Assembly: GCA_934532985.1 (NCBI GenBank)
Contig: CAKTAV010000004.1
Location: 124,001 to 188,000, forward strand
Origin: an uncultured Butyricicoccus sp.
GTDB taxonomy: Bacteria > Bacillota > Clostridia > Oscillospirales > Butyricicoccaceae
Reading direction: 5' to 3'
DNA length: 64,000 nucleotides
In this document: piece by piece, positions 33,329 through 41,583 of the stretch
How positions within the stretch are numbered: the first letter of the stretch is position 1
How the letters are laid out: every line of letters begins with the position of its first letter
Made by a program: the position numbers and the translations under genes
The notes under the pieces: generated by a model
Told to the model about the DNA's origin: nothing
Seen by the model: only the letters and a program-made list of their open reading frames with translations
Databases searched by the model: none

Positions 33329-33499
33329 ACAGCGGGCAGATTTTCTGTCCCTCTGTTCCGCCGCTGTTCAGGAGAAATCCCTCTCATGTAATGAAGTCAC
33401 GAGGAATGACTTTGCGAGAGCCGCATTTTCCTCTTTAGAAATTGGACAAAAGATCGCTATTCTTCCCCTTTTTGAAGGCAGCGCGATAGCGATATGTCC
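33328..33499 (+). promoter_or_regulatory. Structured RNA region between iorB and paaK
   Basis: Three stems follow one another. (1) AACAGCGG 33328-33335 with CCGCTGTT 33361-33368. (2) CTCTC 33381-33385 with GAGAG 33416-33420, enclosing AAGTCA 33394-33399 with TGACTT 33407-33412. (3) GGACA 33444-33448 with TGTCC 33495-33499, enclosing ATCGCTAT 33453-33460 with ATAGCGAT 33486-33493. None has a T run, so they are not simple terminators. They could be an RNA-processing or regulatory leader for paaK. I do not recognise a known riboswitch class. Confidence 0.4.
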
Positions 33500-33537
33500 C
33501 TTTCTGCACGCATCAACAAAGGAGTACATAGAAATCT

Positions 33538-34845
33538 ATGGAACACTACTATCAGCCGGAAATTGAAACCATGCCTCACGAGCAAATCGAGGCCCTGCAG
33601 AGCGAGCGTCTGGTCAAGCAGGTCAAGCACGTCTATGACAACGTTGCATTTTATCGCAACAAGATGGATGAAATTGGCGTCAAGCCAGAAGACATCCATG
33701 GCATTGAGGATCTGCACAAGCTGCCGTTTATCTGCAAGGACGACCTGCGCGATGAATATCCGTATGGCCTGCTGGCAACACCGCTGGAAGATGTTGTCTG
33801 CATTCATTCGACTTCCGGCACGACCGGCCGCCGCGTTGTCGCGTTCTACACCCAGCACGACATTGATATCTGGGAAGACTGCTGCGCGCGCGCTATCGCA
33901 GCCGCAGGCGGCACCAAGGACGACGTCTGCCACGTCAGCTATGGCTTCGGCCTGTTCACCGGCGGCGCCGGACTCAACGGCGGTTCCCATCGTCTCGGCT
34001 GCATGACGCTGCCGATGTCCTCGGGCAACACCGACCGTCAACTTCAGTTCATGACCGACCTTGGCTCCACCATTCTCTGCTGCACCCCGTCCTACGCGGC
34101 GTATCTGGCGGAGAGCATCAACGAGCGCGGCCTGCGCGACCAAATCAAGCTCAAGGCCGGTATCTTCGGCGCTGAGGCTTGGACAGAAGAAATGCGCCAC
34201 GACATTGAGAAGAACCTCGGTATTAAGGCATACGATATCTACGGTCTGACGGAGATCTCCGGCCCGGGCGTTTCGTTTGAGTGCTCCGAACAGCAGGGCA
34301 TGCATATCAACGAAGACCATTTTATCGCTGAAGTCATCAATCCGGAGACCGGAGAGGTTCTGCCGGAGGGCGAAAAGGGCGAGCTGGTATTCACCTGCCT
34401 GACCAAGGAAGCCTTCCCGCTTATTCGTTATCGCACCCGTGACATTTGTATCCTGACCCACAAAAAGTGTTCCTGTGGCCGCACTCACGTCCGTATGACC
34501 AAGCCGTTGGGTCGCTCGGATGATATGATGGTTGTCAAGGGCGTCAACGTCTTCCCGTCACAGATCGAGACCGTTCTGCTGAACATGGGCTATCCGGCAA
34601 ACTACGAAATCATCGTTGACCGTGTTAAGAACAATGACACAATTGAGGTCAATGCCGAGATGACGCAGGAAATGATGGATGACACCAGTGTTCCGGTTGC
34701 AAGCCGTGAGAAGGCTATCGTAACCGGTCTGAAGTCCATGCTGGGCATTAAGGTTGACGTGCACTGCGTACCACCGAAGACCATTGCGCGCTCGGAAGGC
34801 AAGGCTGTTCGCGTTATTGATAAGCGTAATCTTTACAAGAGCTAA
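33538..34845 (+). CDS. paaK: Phenylacetate-CoA ligase
   Basis: A 435-residue ANL enzyme of the PaaK family, linking phenylacetate or another aryl acetate to CoA with ATP. Motifs: Ser-Thr-Ser-Gly-Thr-Thr-Gly-Arg-Arg near residue 95, Asp-Ile-Tyr-Gly-Leu-Thr-Glu, the Cys-Ser-Cys-Gly-Arg-Thr-His segment, and Gly-Arg-Ser-Asp-Asp-Met-Met-Val-Val-Lys-Gly-Val-Asn. Next to iorAB it may run in reverse, making ATP from aryl-acetyl-CoA, as proposed for archaeal and bacterial IOR systems. AAGGAG lies about 13 bases before the ATG. A strong terminator follows. Confidence 0.92.
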   Translation: MEHYYQPEIETMPHEQIEALQSERLVKQVKHVYDNVAFYRNKMDEIGVKPEDIHGIEDLHKLPFICKDDLRDEYPYGLLATPLEDVVCIHSTSGTTGRRVVAFYTQHDIDIWEDCCARAIAAAGGTKDDVCHVSYGFGLFTGGAGLNGGSHRLGCMTLPMSSGNTDRQLQFMTDLGSTILCCTPSYAAYLAESINERGLRDQIKLKAGIFGAEAWTEEMRHDIEKNLGIKAYDIYGLTEISGPGVSFECSEQQGMHINEDHFIAEVINPETGEVLPEGEKGELVFTCLTKEAFPLIRYRTRDICILTHKKCSCGRTHVRMTKPLGRSDDMMVVKGVNVFPSQIETVLLNMGYPANYEIIVDRVKNNDTIEVNAEMTQEMMDDTSVPVASREKAIVTGLKSMLGIKVDVHCVPPKTIARSEGKAVRVIDKRNLYKS

Positions 34846-34890
34846 TCACATTTGTAAAGCATCTCTGTTTTTCAGCCAAAATGACGATTT

Positions 34891-34930
34891 TGACCTTCTG
34901 TGACGGAAACGTCACGGAAGGTCATTTTTT
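34891..34930 (+). terminator. Terminator after paaK
   Basis: Long stem TGACCTTC-T-GTGACG / CGTCAC-G-GAAGGTCA with a GAAA loop, then a run of T. Confidence 0.9.
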
Positions 34931-35072
34931 ATGCTCACTTTTGACAATTGAACTTATTTTTCTTATGCCGAATTCGTCAAAATCAGTATAAAAATAATTC
35001 TTTATGATATCCTGTGTGCACCCTGTACAAAGACACGTGTATTTTGTTTCGTAAAATGTCATAATTATTGGA

Positions 35073-35100
35073 TTGATTTTTTAGTGTAGGTGACTATAAT
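35073..35100 (+). promoter_or_regulatory. Plus-strand promoter in a gene-free gap
   Basis: TTGATT (35073-35078), 16-base spacer, perfect TATAAT (35095-35100). No plus-strand gene follows before the terminator at 35295-35330. Confidence 0.6.
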
Positions 35101-35106
35101 AATACT

Positions 35107-35330
35107 TGTCAAGGGAATAATAAGAAATAAAGAAATGAGTTTCTTCCCCTTGTTTCAATCCTTCCTTTTTTCATACAAAACCTCTCTTTTCAACTTGGGT
35201 TGCCGACCAAGTTGGAAGCCAGGCGAAGCAGTTAGTTTTTATTATCCCACGCTCCATCTTTTTTCGGACTTTTCTTGGGGCCTGCTTCGAAGGAAAAAAC
35301 GCGTCGCTGTTGCCGCAGCGGCGTTTTTTT
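35107..35330 (+). ncRNA. Candidate non-coding RNA of about 220 nt
   Basis: The 571-bp gap 34846-35416 contains a promoter and, 200 bases on, an intrinsic terminator: AAAAACGC-(GT)-CGCTG pairs with CAGCG-GCGTTTTT (35295-35330). Between them no credible coding frame exists; the only plus-strand frame reads through the terminator. Two further stems are strong: TTCAACTTGG with CCAAGTTGGAA (35188-35217) and CGAAGCAG 35224-35231 with CTGCTTCG 35282-35289. Size and isolation would suit a 6S-like or regulatory RNA, but I cannot assign a family. Confidence 0.38.
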
Positions 35331-35355
35331 CATGCCCCAAAAATCTTAGGACAGC

Positions 35356-35400
35356 AAAAACCCAGCACCCTCACCGAGTATAGGCAGGAGTGCTGGGGTT
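35356..35400 (-). terminator. Terminator after the alanine/glycine symporter
   Basis: Imperfect stem AACCCAGCAC / GTGCTGGGGTT with one bulged base and an inner stem, ending in a T run on the minus strand (35356-35360). Confidence 0.75.
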
Positions 35401-35416
35401 CTTTGTTCCTTTTTGA

Positions 35417-36835
35417 TTATTCCTTAATATGTCCCTTATCCAAACGTTCGAAGTAGCTCTTCGTCTCCTTCACGATGACACCGCTCAAAGCAAGCAGCGC
35501 AATCAGGTTCGGGAACGCCATCAACGCGTTGAATATGTCAGCAATCGTCCAAACGGCAGAAACCGTCAGGAACGGCCCAATCAGAACTGCCAGAATGTAC
35601 AGCCAACGGAATACCGTCAGTGCCGTTTTGTTGCCATGGGAGAGATACTCCACGCAACGCTCAGAATAGTAGTCCCAGCCCAGCGTCGTGGTAAATGCAA
35701 AGAATACCAAGCAGAGCATCAGCAGGAACTCACAGAACTTCGGTCCAAACGGCAGACCTGCCTGGAATGCATAGGCGGTAACCGCAACGCCCTCCAGTCC
35801 CGGCTGCAAGTATGCACCAGTCAAAACAATAGACAAGCCCGTCATCGTACAGATAATAATCGTGTCAATAAATGTACCCGTCATGGAAACTAAGCCCTGA
35901 CGAACCGGCTCCTTGGTCTGTGCTGCTGCCGCAGCGATCGGCGCACTGCCCAAACCGGCCTCATTAGAGAAAATACCACGTGCAATGCCCTTCTGCATTG
36001 CGATCAAGATCGTACCCATCGCACCGCCGGCAACAGCACGCATGCCAAAGGCGCTCTCCACGATGACAACCAGTGCTGCCGGAATCTTCGTAATATTCAG
36101 GATGAGCAGCAGCAGGCAGAATGCAACATACAGAACTGCCATAAACGGTACGATAATCTGCGATACTTGCGAAATACGCTGAATACCACCAATGACAACC
36201 AGCGCCGTGCAAACCGTAACCACGATCGCCGCAATGACAACCGTCCAAGAATAGCTGGTGCCAAAGATGCTGACCGTCCAAGAATTATCCTGATCAAAGA
36301 AATTATTTACCGCCGATGCGATACCGTTTACCTGCGTAATCGTACCGATACCCATCAGACCAACACACATACCAAAGAAGGCAAACAGCTTTGCCAGCCA
36401 TCTCCACTGACGACCCATACCGTTTTCAATATAATAGAACGGGCCGCCCAACGCGTGATTGTTCTCATCCACAACGCGATACTTGACAGCGAGTACACCC
36501 TCAGCGAACTTCGTCGCCATACCAAAGAATGCAGCTACCCACATCCAAAACAGAGCGCCCGGGCCGCCGGCAACAACTGCCGTTGCAACGCCGACAATGT
36601 TACCAGTACCAATTGTTGCAGAAAGCGCCGTACAAAGCGCACCGAACGAGGTGACTTCGCCTTCGCCCTCTTCCTCATTTTTGACCATGTACTTCAAGGC
36701 CTTGGGAAGCTTATGTATCTGCATACATCCCAGACGGATCGTCAGGAAAATGCCGACCGCCAGAATCAGAACAATTAGCGGGACACCCCAGACGATGCCG
36801 TCAATCTTTTCCAGAAATGCTGTAAACTGCTCCAT
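35417..36835 (-). CDS. Alanine/glycine:cation symporter (AGCS family)
   Basis: A 472-residue polytopic membrane protein of the sodium:alanine symporter family, with about ten to eleven membrane helices. Family motifs include Ala-Thr-Ile-Gly-Thr-Gly-Asn-Ile-Val-Gly-Val-Ala near residue 73, Phe-Trp-Met-Trp-Val-Ala-Ala-Phe-Phe-Gly-Met, and Phe-Ser-Asn-Glu-Ala-Gly-Leu-Gly-Ser-Ala-Pro. It imports alanine or glycine with Na+ or H+. The glycine riboswitch in its leader points to glycine as a substrate or signal. It is monocistronic. Confidence 0.93.
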   Translation of the reverse strand: MEQFTAFLEKIDGIVWGVPLIVLILAVGIFLTIRLGCMQIHKLPKALKYMVKNEEEGEGEVTSFGALCTALSATIGTGNIVGVATAVVAGGPGALFWMWVAAFFGMATKFAEGVLAVKYRVVDENNHALGGPFYYIENGMGRQWRWLAKLFAFFGMCVGLMGIGTITQVNGIASAVNNFFDQDNSWTVSIFGTSYSWTVVIAAIVVTVCTALVVIGGIQRISQVSQIIVPFMAVLYVAFCLLLLILNITKIPAALVVIVESAFGMRAVAGGAMGTILIAMQKGIARGIFSNEAGLGSAPIAAAAAQTKEPVRQGLVSMTGTFIDTIIICTMTGLSIVLTGAYLQPGLEGVAVTAYAFQAGLPFGPKFCEFLLMLCLVFFAFTTTLGWDYYSERCVEYLSHGNKTALTVFRWLYILAVLIGPFLTVSAVWTIADIFNALMAFPNLIALLALSGVIVKETKSYFERLDKGHIKE

Positions 36836-36875
36836 TTTTACTCCTTCTCGTTAAAAAATAAAATAATGTGCTATG

Positions 36876-37003
36876 AAAAAAGAGAGCTGATCGTTCATCA
36901 ACTCTCCAAATCACATACCAATCTGTCCTTTTGCCTGAGAGATTGACGCAGCATTCTGCATCGTACACCTTCGGCGCTCATAAACGGAGACTCTCCAGAG
37001 TTG
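36876..37003 (-). promoter_or_regulatory. Single-aptamer glycine riboswitch with overlapping terminator
   Basis: Read on the minus strand from 37003: CAACTCT, GGAGAG, GCGCCGAAGG, then CTCTCAGGCAAAAGGACAGA and AGAGTTG (36899-36905). These are the landmarks of one glycine aptamer; P1 is CAACTCT (36997-37003) with AGAGTTG. The 3' strand of P1 is also the 5' strand of a terminator (GAGAGTTGAT with ATCAGCTCTC, 36882-36906) followed by a T run. Glycine binding should hold P1 closed and prevent the terminator, so this should be an ON switch. No second full aptamer is seen. Confidence 0.9.
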
Positions 37004-37121
37004 TTATTGTTTTAACTTTTTGGCTATAGCTTTATTAGTATAGCACAGAAATATACCAGAATCAACCGATACTTTTCCGTTTCACAGAAAAAAAGCGTAT
37101 TTTCCCTATTTTCAGCAAAAT

Positions 37122-37160
37122 GAAGAGACTTGGCCCCCAAAAGCAGTACCAAGTCTCTTC
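37122..37160 (-). terminator. Terminator after the clpX-DUF3846-like pair
   Basis: Perfect 12-bp stem GAAGAGACTTGG / CCAAGTCTCTTC with a 15-base loop, 21 bases past the stop at 37181; the T run is weak (ATTTTG). Confidence 0.65.
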
Positions 37161-37180
37161 AAAACAAAGTTGAAATCTAG

Positions 37181-37492
37181 TTACTCTGCAAATAGATTCG
37201 TATAGTATTCAATATTGCCCTTGTCCAGAGACTGTAGCTCTCCGTTGTCATTGAATTCGATCAGCAATACCGGGCCATAAAACGTCTTGCCATAGATCGT
37301 GCAGCATTCCGGCATGTTCAGCGTCTCACCCATGCCATTAAAAATCGCACAAACGCCGTCATCAATGCCGATCGAGTCGATCTTGCCGTGTACCAGCTCA
37401 TTCATATCCTCTTCGCAGTTAATAATCTGCTTGACAACTGCCTCTTCGCCAGGCTCTTTATATAAAATCGTCAGAATCAATCCATCATTCAT
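37181..37492 (-). CDS. Small DUF3846-like protein coupled to clpX
   Basis: A 103-residue acidic cytosolic protein. The central part (Ile-Asp-Asp-Gly-Val-Cys-Ala-Ile-Phe-Asn, then Leu-Asn-Met-Pro-Glu, then Tyr-Gly-Pro-Val-Leu-Leu-Ile-Glu) resembles the DUF3846 fold often seen in plasmid and phage genomes, where function is unknown. GAGGTGAT, which overlaps the clpX stop codon, sits 4 bases before the ATG at 37492, so it is translationally coupled to clpX. A longer in-frame start inside clpX is rejected. Confidence 0.6.
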   Translation of the reverse strand: MNDGLILTILYKEPGEEAVVKQIINCEEDMNELVHGKIDSIGIDDGVCAIFNGMGETLNMPECCTIYGKTFYGPVLLIEFNDNGELQSLDKGNIEYYTNLFAE

Positions 37493-37502
37493 ACCGATCA
37501 CC

Positions 37503-38795
37503 TCACGACTGCGGCAGCTCTGCCGGTTTTTCTTCTGGTTCAACCAATTCCAGTACCGGTTCCCCAGTCTTATCTACAACATCTTTCGTAATGCGAACCG
37601 ACTTAATCGAGCGGTTGGACGGCACATCAAACATAATCTGTGTCATGACACTCTCCAGCACACCGCGCAGGCCGCGCGCGCCGGTCTTGCGCTCCAGCGC
37701 AATATCTGCCACGCGCTCCAACGCCTCATCATCAAACGTCAATCCCACATGATCCATGCCCAGCAGACGCTGATACTGTTTCACCAGTGCATTCTTCGGC
37801 TCCTTCAAAATGCGAATCAGCGCATCACGATCCAACGAATCCAGCGTTACCAGCATCGGCAGACGACCAATCAGTTCCGGAATAATACCGAACTTGAGCA
37901 GGTCATGCGGCTCCAGATCCAGCAGCAGCGAGCCTGTGTCCTTTTCCTTCTTAGACTGAATGGCTGCGCCAAAGCCCATCGAGCTGGTGCTCGTGCGGGA
38001 TTCAATGATCTTTTCCAGACCGTTGAATGCACCGCCGCAAATAAACAGAATGTTGGATGTATCAATCTGAATAAACTCCTGATGCGGGTGCTTACGGCCT
38101 CCCTGTGGCGGAACATTTGCAATCGTTCCTTCCAGCATTTTCAGCAGTGCTTGCTGTACGCCCTCACCGCTGACATCACGCGTAATCGATGGATTTTCGC
38201 TCTTGCGTGCAATCTTGTCAATCTCATCGACATAGATAATGCCGTGCTGCGCCAAATCAACATCAAAATCTGCCGCCTGAATCAGACGGAGCAGAATATT
38301 CTCTACGTCCTCGCCGACATAGCCCGCTTCGGTCAGTGTCGTCGCATCCGCGATGGCAAACGGAACCTGTAAGGTCTTTGCCAGCGTCTGCGCCAGCAGC
38401 GTCTTACCCGAACCGGATGGACCCACCATCAGAATATTACTCTTCTGCAACTCCACATCGCCTTCTTCCGTCGGCGAAAAAATGCGCTTGTAATGATTAT
38501 ATACCGCGACACTCAGCGCAACCTTGGCGCGGTCCTGTCCGATGACATATTCGTCCAGTGTTTCCTTGAGCTGGCGCGGGGTCGGAAGCTCTTCCAATGG
38601 CTTATTGGCCGTTTCCGTCGGTGCCGACGACATCATGTCTGCCGAGCCAAATTCCTCCTCCAGCATAGACTGGCACACCTGAATGCACTCGTCACAGATA
38701 TAAACATTCGGACCGGCAATCAGTTTATGAACCGCCGACGCAGGCTTGCCACAGAACGAACAGCAAAGTTCTTTTCTATTATCGTTTCGAGACAT
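37503..38795 (-). CDS. clpX: ATP-dependent Clp protease ATPase subunit ClpX
   Basis: A 430-residue AAA+ unfoldase that delivers substrates to ClpP. The N-terminal zinc-binding domain has Cys-Ser-Phe-Cys and Cys-Asp-Glu-Cys pairs; Walker A is Gly-Pro-Ser-Gly-Ser-Gly-Lys-Thr near residue 117; Walker B contains Val-Asp-Glu-Ile-Asp-Lys; the sensor-2 Gly-Ala-Arg-Gly-Leu-Arg-Gly is near residue 365. It follows clpP and tig in the conserved tig-clpP-clpX order. Confidence 0.98.
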   Translation of the reverse strand: MSRNDNRKELCCSFCGKPASAVHKLIAGPNVYICDECIQVCQSMLEEEFGSADMMSSAPTETANKPLEELPTPRQLKETLDEYVIGQDRAKVALSVAVYNHYKRIFSPTEEGDVELQKSNILMVGPSGSGKTLLAQTLAKTLQVPFAIADATTLTEAGYVGEDVENILLRLIQAADFDVDLAQHGIIYVDEIDKIARKSENPSITRDVSGEGVQQALLKMLEGTIANVPPQGGRKHPHQEFIQIDTSNILFICGGAFNGLEKIIESRTSTSSMGFGAAIQSKKEKDTGSLLLDLEPHDLLKFGIIPELIGRLPMLVTLDSLDRDALIRILKEPKNALVKQYQRLLGMDHVGLTFDDEALERVADIALERKTGARGLRGVLESVMTQIMFDVPSNRSIKSVRITKDVVDKTGEPVLELVEPEEKPAELPQS

Positions 38796-38820
38796 GTTTC
38801 ACCTCAATTAGAATGGTTAG

Positions 38821-38858
38821 GACAAACACCGGAGCAATAATGCTCCGGTGTTTCTGTC
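38821..38858 (-). terminator. Attenuating terminator between clpP and clpX
   Basis: Stem AAACACCGGAGCA / TGCTCCGGTGTTT with loop ATAA, right after the clpP stop; the short T run suggests only partial termination, so clpX can still be reached. Confidence 0.55.
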
Positions 38859-38866
38859 CAAAGAAT

Positions 38867-39457
38867 TTATCTGTGAGCAATAACCTGATCGATCAGGCCA
38901 TATTCCAGCGCTTGGTCCGCATACATGAAGTTGTCACGCTCCGTATCCTGCCGAATCGTTTCAATCGGCTTACCCGTGTTCGCCGCCAGAATCTGATTGA
39001 GCTTCTCGCGCGTGCGAACCAGATGATCCGTATGAATCTTGATATCGGTTGTCTGACCGGAGAGTCCGCCTCCGCCGATCAAAGGCTGGTGAATCATGAT
39101 CTCACTGTTCGGCAGCGCCAGACGTTTTCCCTTCGTGCCCGAGCTGAGCAGGAATGCGCCCATAGAAGCCGCCATACCAATACAAATGGTCGAAACATCA
39201 CACTTGATATACTGCATGGTGTCATAAATCGCCATGCCATCTGTAATAGAACCACCCGGCGAGTTGATGTAGAACTGAATATCCTTATCCGGATCCTGTG
39301 CCTCCAGGAACAGCATCTGTGCCACAATCAGCGATGCCGTGGTCTGGTTCACGTCCTCCGAAAGAATGATAATTCGGTCATTCAGCAGTCGGGAAAAAAT
39401 ATCATACGAGCGCTCACCGCGTGCGGTTTGCTCTACTACATAAGGGACTAAACTCAT
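38867..39457 (-). CDS. clpP: ATP-dependent Clp protease proteolytic subunit ClpP
   Basis: A 196-residue serine protease forming the Clp barrel. The nucleophile Ser lies in Gly-Met-Ala-Ala-Ser-Met-Gly-Ala near residue 99, the His in Met-Ile-His-Gln-Pro-Leu, and the Asp in Ile-Arg-Gln-Asp-Thr-Glu-Arg-Asp. Length and start are typical. It lies between tig and clpX. Confidence 0.98.
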   Translation of the reverse strand: MSLVPYVVEQTARGERSYDIFSRLLNDRIIILSEDVNQTTASLIVAQMLFLEAQDPDKDIQFYINSPGGSITDGMAIYDTMQYIKCDVSTICIGMAASMGAFLLSSGTKGKRLALPNSEIMIHQPLIGGGGLSGQTTDIKIHTDHLVRTREKLNQILAANTGKPIETIRQDTERDNFMYADQALEYGLIDQVIAHR

Positions 39458-39520
39458 AATAAACTCTCCTCTGTTCCCATAAGGTTATGTATTCAGGGAG
39501 GAAATCATTCCCTCTCTGAA

Positions 39521-40810
39521 TTACTCAGCCTTCGGGACAATAACGGCGCTGCTCTTTACCAGTTCCAGAGCCTTGTCAACAGCCAGATCGCTCTTGATCG
39601 TGTCCTCCGGAATGAACTTGCGCGCCTGCTCTACGTCAACGCTGTAGCTCTCGCTCAGCTTGTTGTACTCTGCATCAATCTCCTCTGCGGTCGGCTCGAT
39701 GCTCTCCATCTCAGCGATCTTCTGCAGAGCCAGACGAACCTTCACCTGACGCTCTGCCTGCGGGCGGAACATGTTGCGGAAGCCGTCCATGTCGGTGCCC
39801 ATCGCCTGAGCATACTGCTCCAAGGAAACGCTCTGCGCCTGCAGACGGTAAGCGAAGTCCTGCATGACATTGTTCAGCTGGGTGTCATACATTGCGTCCG
39901 GAATCTCGCCTTCCATCGATTCCAGAACCTTATCCAGCAGCTTGGTCTCCATATCCTGATCGGCAGCAGCCTTCTTGCTCTCCTCCAGGTTTTTCTTGAT
40001 GTCGGCCTTCAGCTCATCCAGAGTCTCAAACTCGGAAACATCCTTGGCAAACTCATCGTCCATGTCCGGCATAACCGTGGTGGAAACCTTCTTTACGGTG
40101 CACTTAAACTCCGCAGCCTTGCCCTTCAGCTCGTCAGCCGGGTAGTTGTCCGGGAAGGTTACGCTTACGGTGCACTCCTCGCCAGCAGACTTGCCGACCA
40201 GCTGATCCTCAAAGCCCGGAATGAAGGTACCGGAGCCCAGCTTCAGATCATAGTCTTCACCCTTGCCGCCGTCGAATGCTTCGCCGTCAACAAAGCCCTC
40301 GAAGTCGATCGTAACGGTATCGCCGTTCTCAGCAGCACGCTCTACGGTCTTGGTGCCGGCGATGCGCTGTGCCTTGCGCTCCAGCTCTGCGTTGATCTCT
40401 TCCTCGGTAACCGCATCGTCTGCGCGCTCTACCTCAAGACCCTTGTATGCAGAAACAGTAACTTCCGGCTCAACAGCAACGGTAACCTCGATGGTCATGG
40501 AGCCGTCGTCCTGCGGGTCGATGCCAGCGATCTCTGCCTGGCTAACCGGAACAATCTTGGACTCCTCAACAGCAGCCTCGAATGCTTCCGGATATACGAT
40601 ATTCAGGGCGTCTTCCATAAAGAAGCCTTCGCCATACAGCTTTTCGATGATCTTGCGCGGAGCCTTGCCCTTACGGAAGCCCGGGATCGTCAGCTTATTG
40701 CGATTTCTCTTATAAGCGGTTTCCTTGCCCTTCTCTAATTCGTCAACAGAAATGGAGATAGTCAGCTTAACCTGGCTATGCTCAAGCTTTTCAACATTTT
40801 TGAGTTCCAT
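39521..40810 (-). CDS. tig: Trigger factor
   Basis: A 429-residue ribosome-bound chaperone and prolyl isomerase. The N-terminal ribosome-binding loop Gly-Phe-Arg-Lys-Gly-Lys-Ala-Pro is near residue 44, the FKBP-type domain spans about 150-240 (Asp-Phe-Glu-Gly-Phe-Val-Asp-Gly-Glu-Ala-Phe-Asp), and a long helical C-terminal domain follows. AGGAGG 10 bases before the ATG at 40810 sets the start; an earlier in-frame codon is rejected. It heads tig-clpP-clpX. Confidence 0.97.
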   Translation of the reverse strand: MELKNVEKLEHSQVKLTISISVDELEKGKETAYKRNRNKLTIPGFRKGKAPRKIIEKLYGEGFFMEDALNIVYPEAFEAAVEESKIVPVSQAEIAGIDPQDDGSMTIEVTVAVEPEVTVSAYKGLEVERADDAVTEEEINAELERKAQRIAGTKTVERAAENGDTVTIDFEGFVDGEAFDGGKGEDYDLKLGSGTFIPGFEDQLVGKSAGEECTVSVTFPDNYPADELKGKAAEFKCTVKKVSTTVMPDMDDEFAKDVSEFETLDELKADIKKNLEESKKAAADQDMETKLLDKVLESMEGEIPDAMYDTQLNNVMQDFAYRLQAQSVSLEQYAQAMGTDMDGFRNMFRPQAERQVKVRLALQKIAEMESIEPTAEEIDAEYNKLSESYSVDVEQARKFIPEDTIKSDLAVDKALELVKSSAVIVPKAE

Positions 40811-40843
40811 GGTGGTGAATCCTCCTAAAATTATATCCAATCT

Positions 40844-40852
40844 ATTCTATCA
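40844..40852 (-). promoter_or_regulatory. Extended -10 promoter of tig-clpPX
   Basis: Minus-strand TGATAGAAT: a TAGAAT -10 box (40844-40849) with a TG one base upstream. No good -35 box is seen, as is common for extended -10 promoters. Confidence 0.45.
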
Positions 40853-40881
40853 GATTGTTTTGTTTTTGGCTAGATGTTTTT

Positions 40882-41583
40882 TTATTTTTTTAACAAAACT
40901 GGCGTGAAATCAACAAAATCTCCCGATGTCAGGATAAATTGAATGCCTTCGTGCTCCCCTGTCACTGCATATCGGAGGCTGTCTGAATGCAAATGACCAT
41001 ATACGCACCGACGCACCTCATACCTCTTCAGCAGGTCAATAATCTCACCACAGCGGAAGTTGGAAAAAATCGGTGGGTAATGCAGGAAGCAGATAATCTC
41101 CTCCACATTTTGGCTTTTCGCCGCCTTCAGCGACGTTTCCAGCCGGATCAGCTCCCGCCGAAAAATCTTCTCGTCGTGGCACTCCTTGAAGTTTTCCTCA
41201 AAGAACCAGCCTCGCGTGCCGCACAGACCGACCCCCTCGTAGATATAGCAGTTATTGAACAGGAACGAGACATTTTCAATCTCATGCTGCTCCAAAAACT
41301 GCGTCATCTTCTTCACGGTAGACCACCAGAGATCATGATTTCCCTTGAGGATGATCTTTTTTCCCGGCAATCGGTTAATCATTTGAAAATCCGCCAGCGC
41401 CTGCTCCAAATTGATGCCCCACGACACGTCGCCGCCAATGACAACCGTATCGTCCGGCTCAACCAGATTCCGCCAGTTTTTTTCGATTTTCTCCATATAG
41501 CCCTGCCACTTTCCGCCGAACACATCCATCGGTTTGGACACGCTGTTGGAAAGGTGCAGGTCGGAGATTGCGTACAGCGCCAT
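40882..41583 (-). CDS. Metallophosphoesterase
   Basis: A 233-residue calcineurin-like phosphoesterase. The metal motifs appear in order: Asp-Leu-His-Leu, Gly-Gly-Asp-Val-Ser, Gly-Asn-His-Asp, a His in Phe-Leu-His-Tyr-Pro-Pro, and Gly-His-Leu-His. The substrate is unknown. Its start codon overlaps the thrC stop by one base, so it is the last gene of the lepB-rbgA-rnhB-yraN-dipeptidase-thrC transcript. Confidence 0.87.
   Translation of the reverse strand: MALYAISDLHLSNSVSKPMDVFGGKWQGYMEKIEKNWRNLVEPDDTVVIGGDVSWGINLEQALADFQMINRLPGKKIILKGNHDLWWSTVKKMTQFLEQHEIENVSFLFNNCYIYEGVGLCGTRGWFFEENFKECHDEKIFRRELIRLETSLKAAKSQNVEEIICFLHYPPIFSNFRCGEIIDLLKRYEVRRCVYGHLHSDSLRYAVTGEHEGIQFILTSGDFVDFTPVLLKK

Noticed and set aside
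35090..35383. A 97-codon plus-strand frame in the large gap.
   Set aside because: It starts at a GTG inside the promoter and reads through the terminator at 35295-35330; composition is not protein-like.
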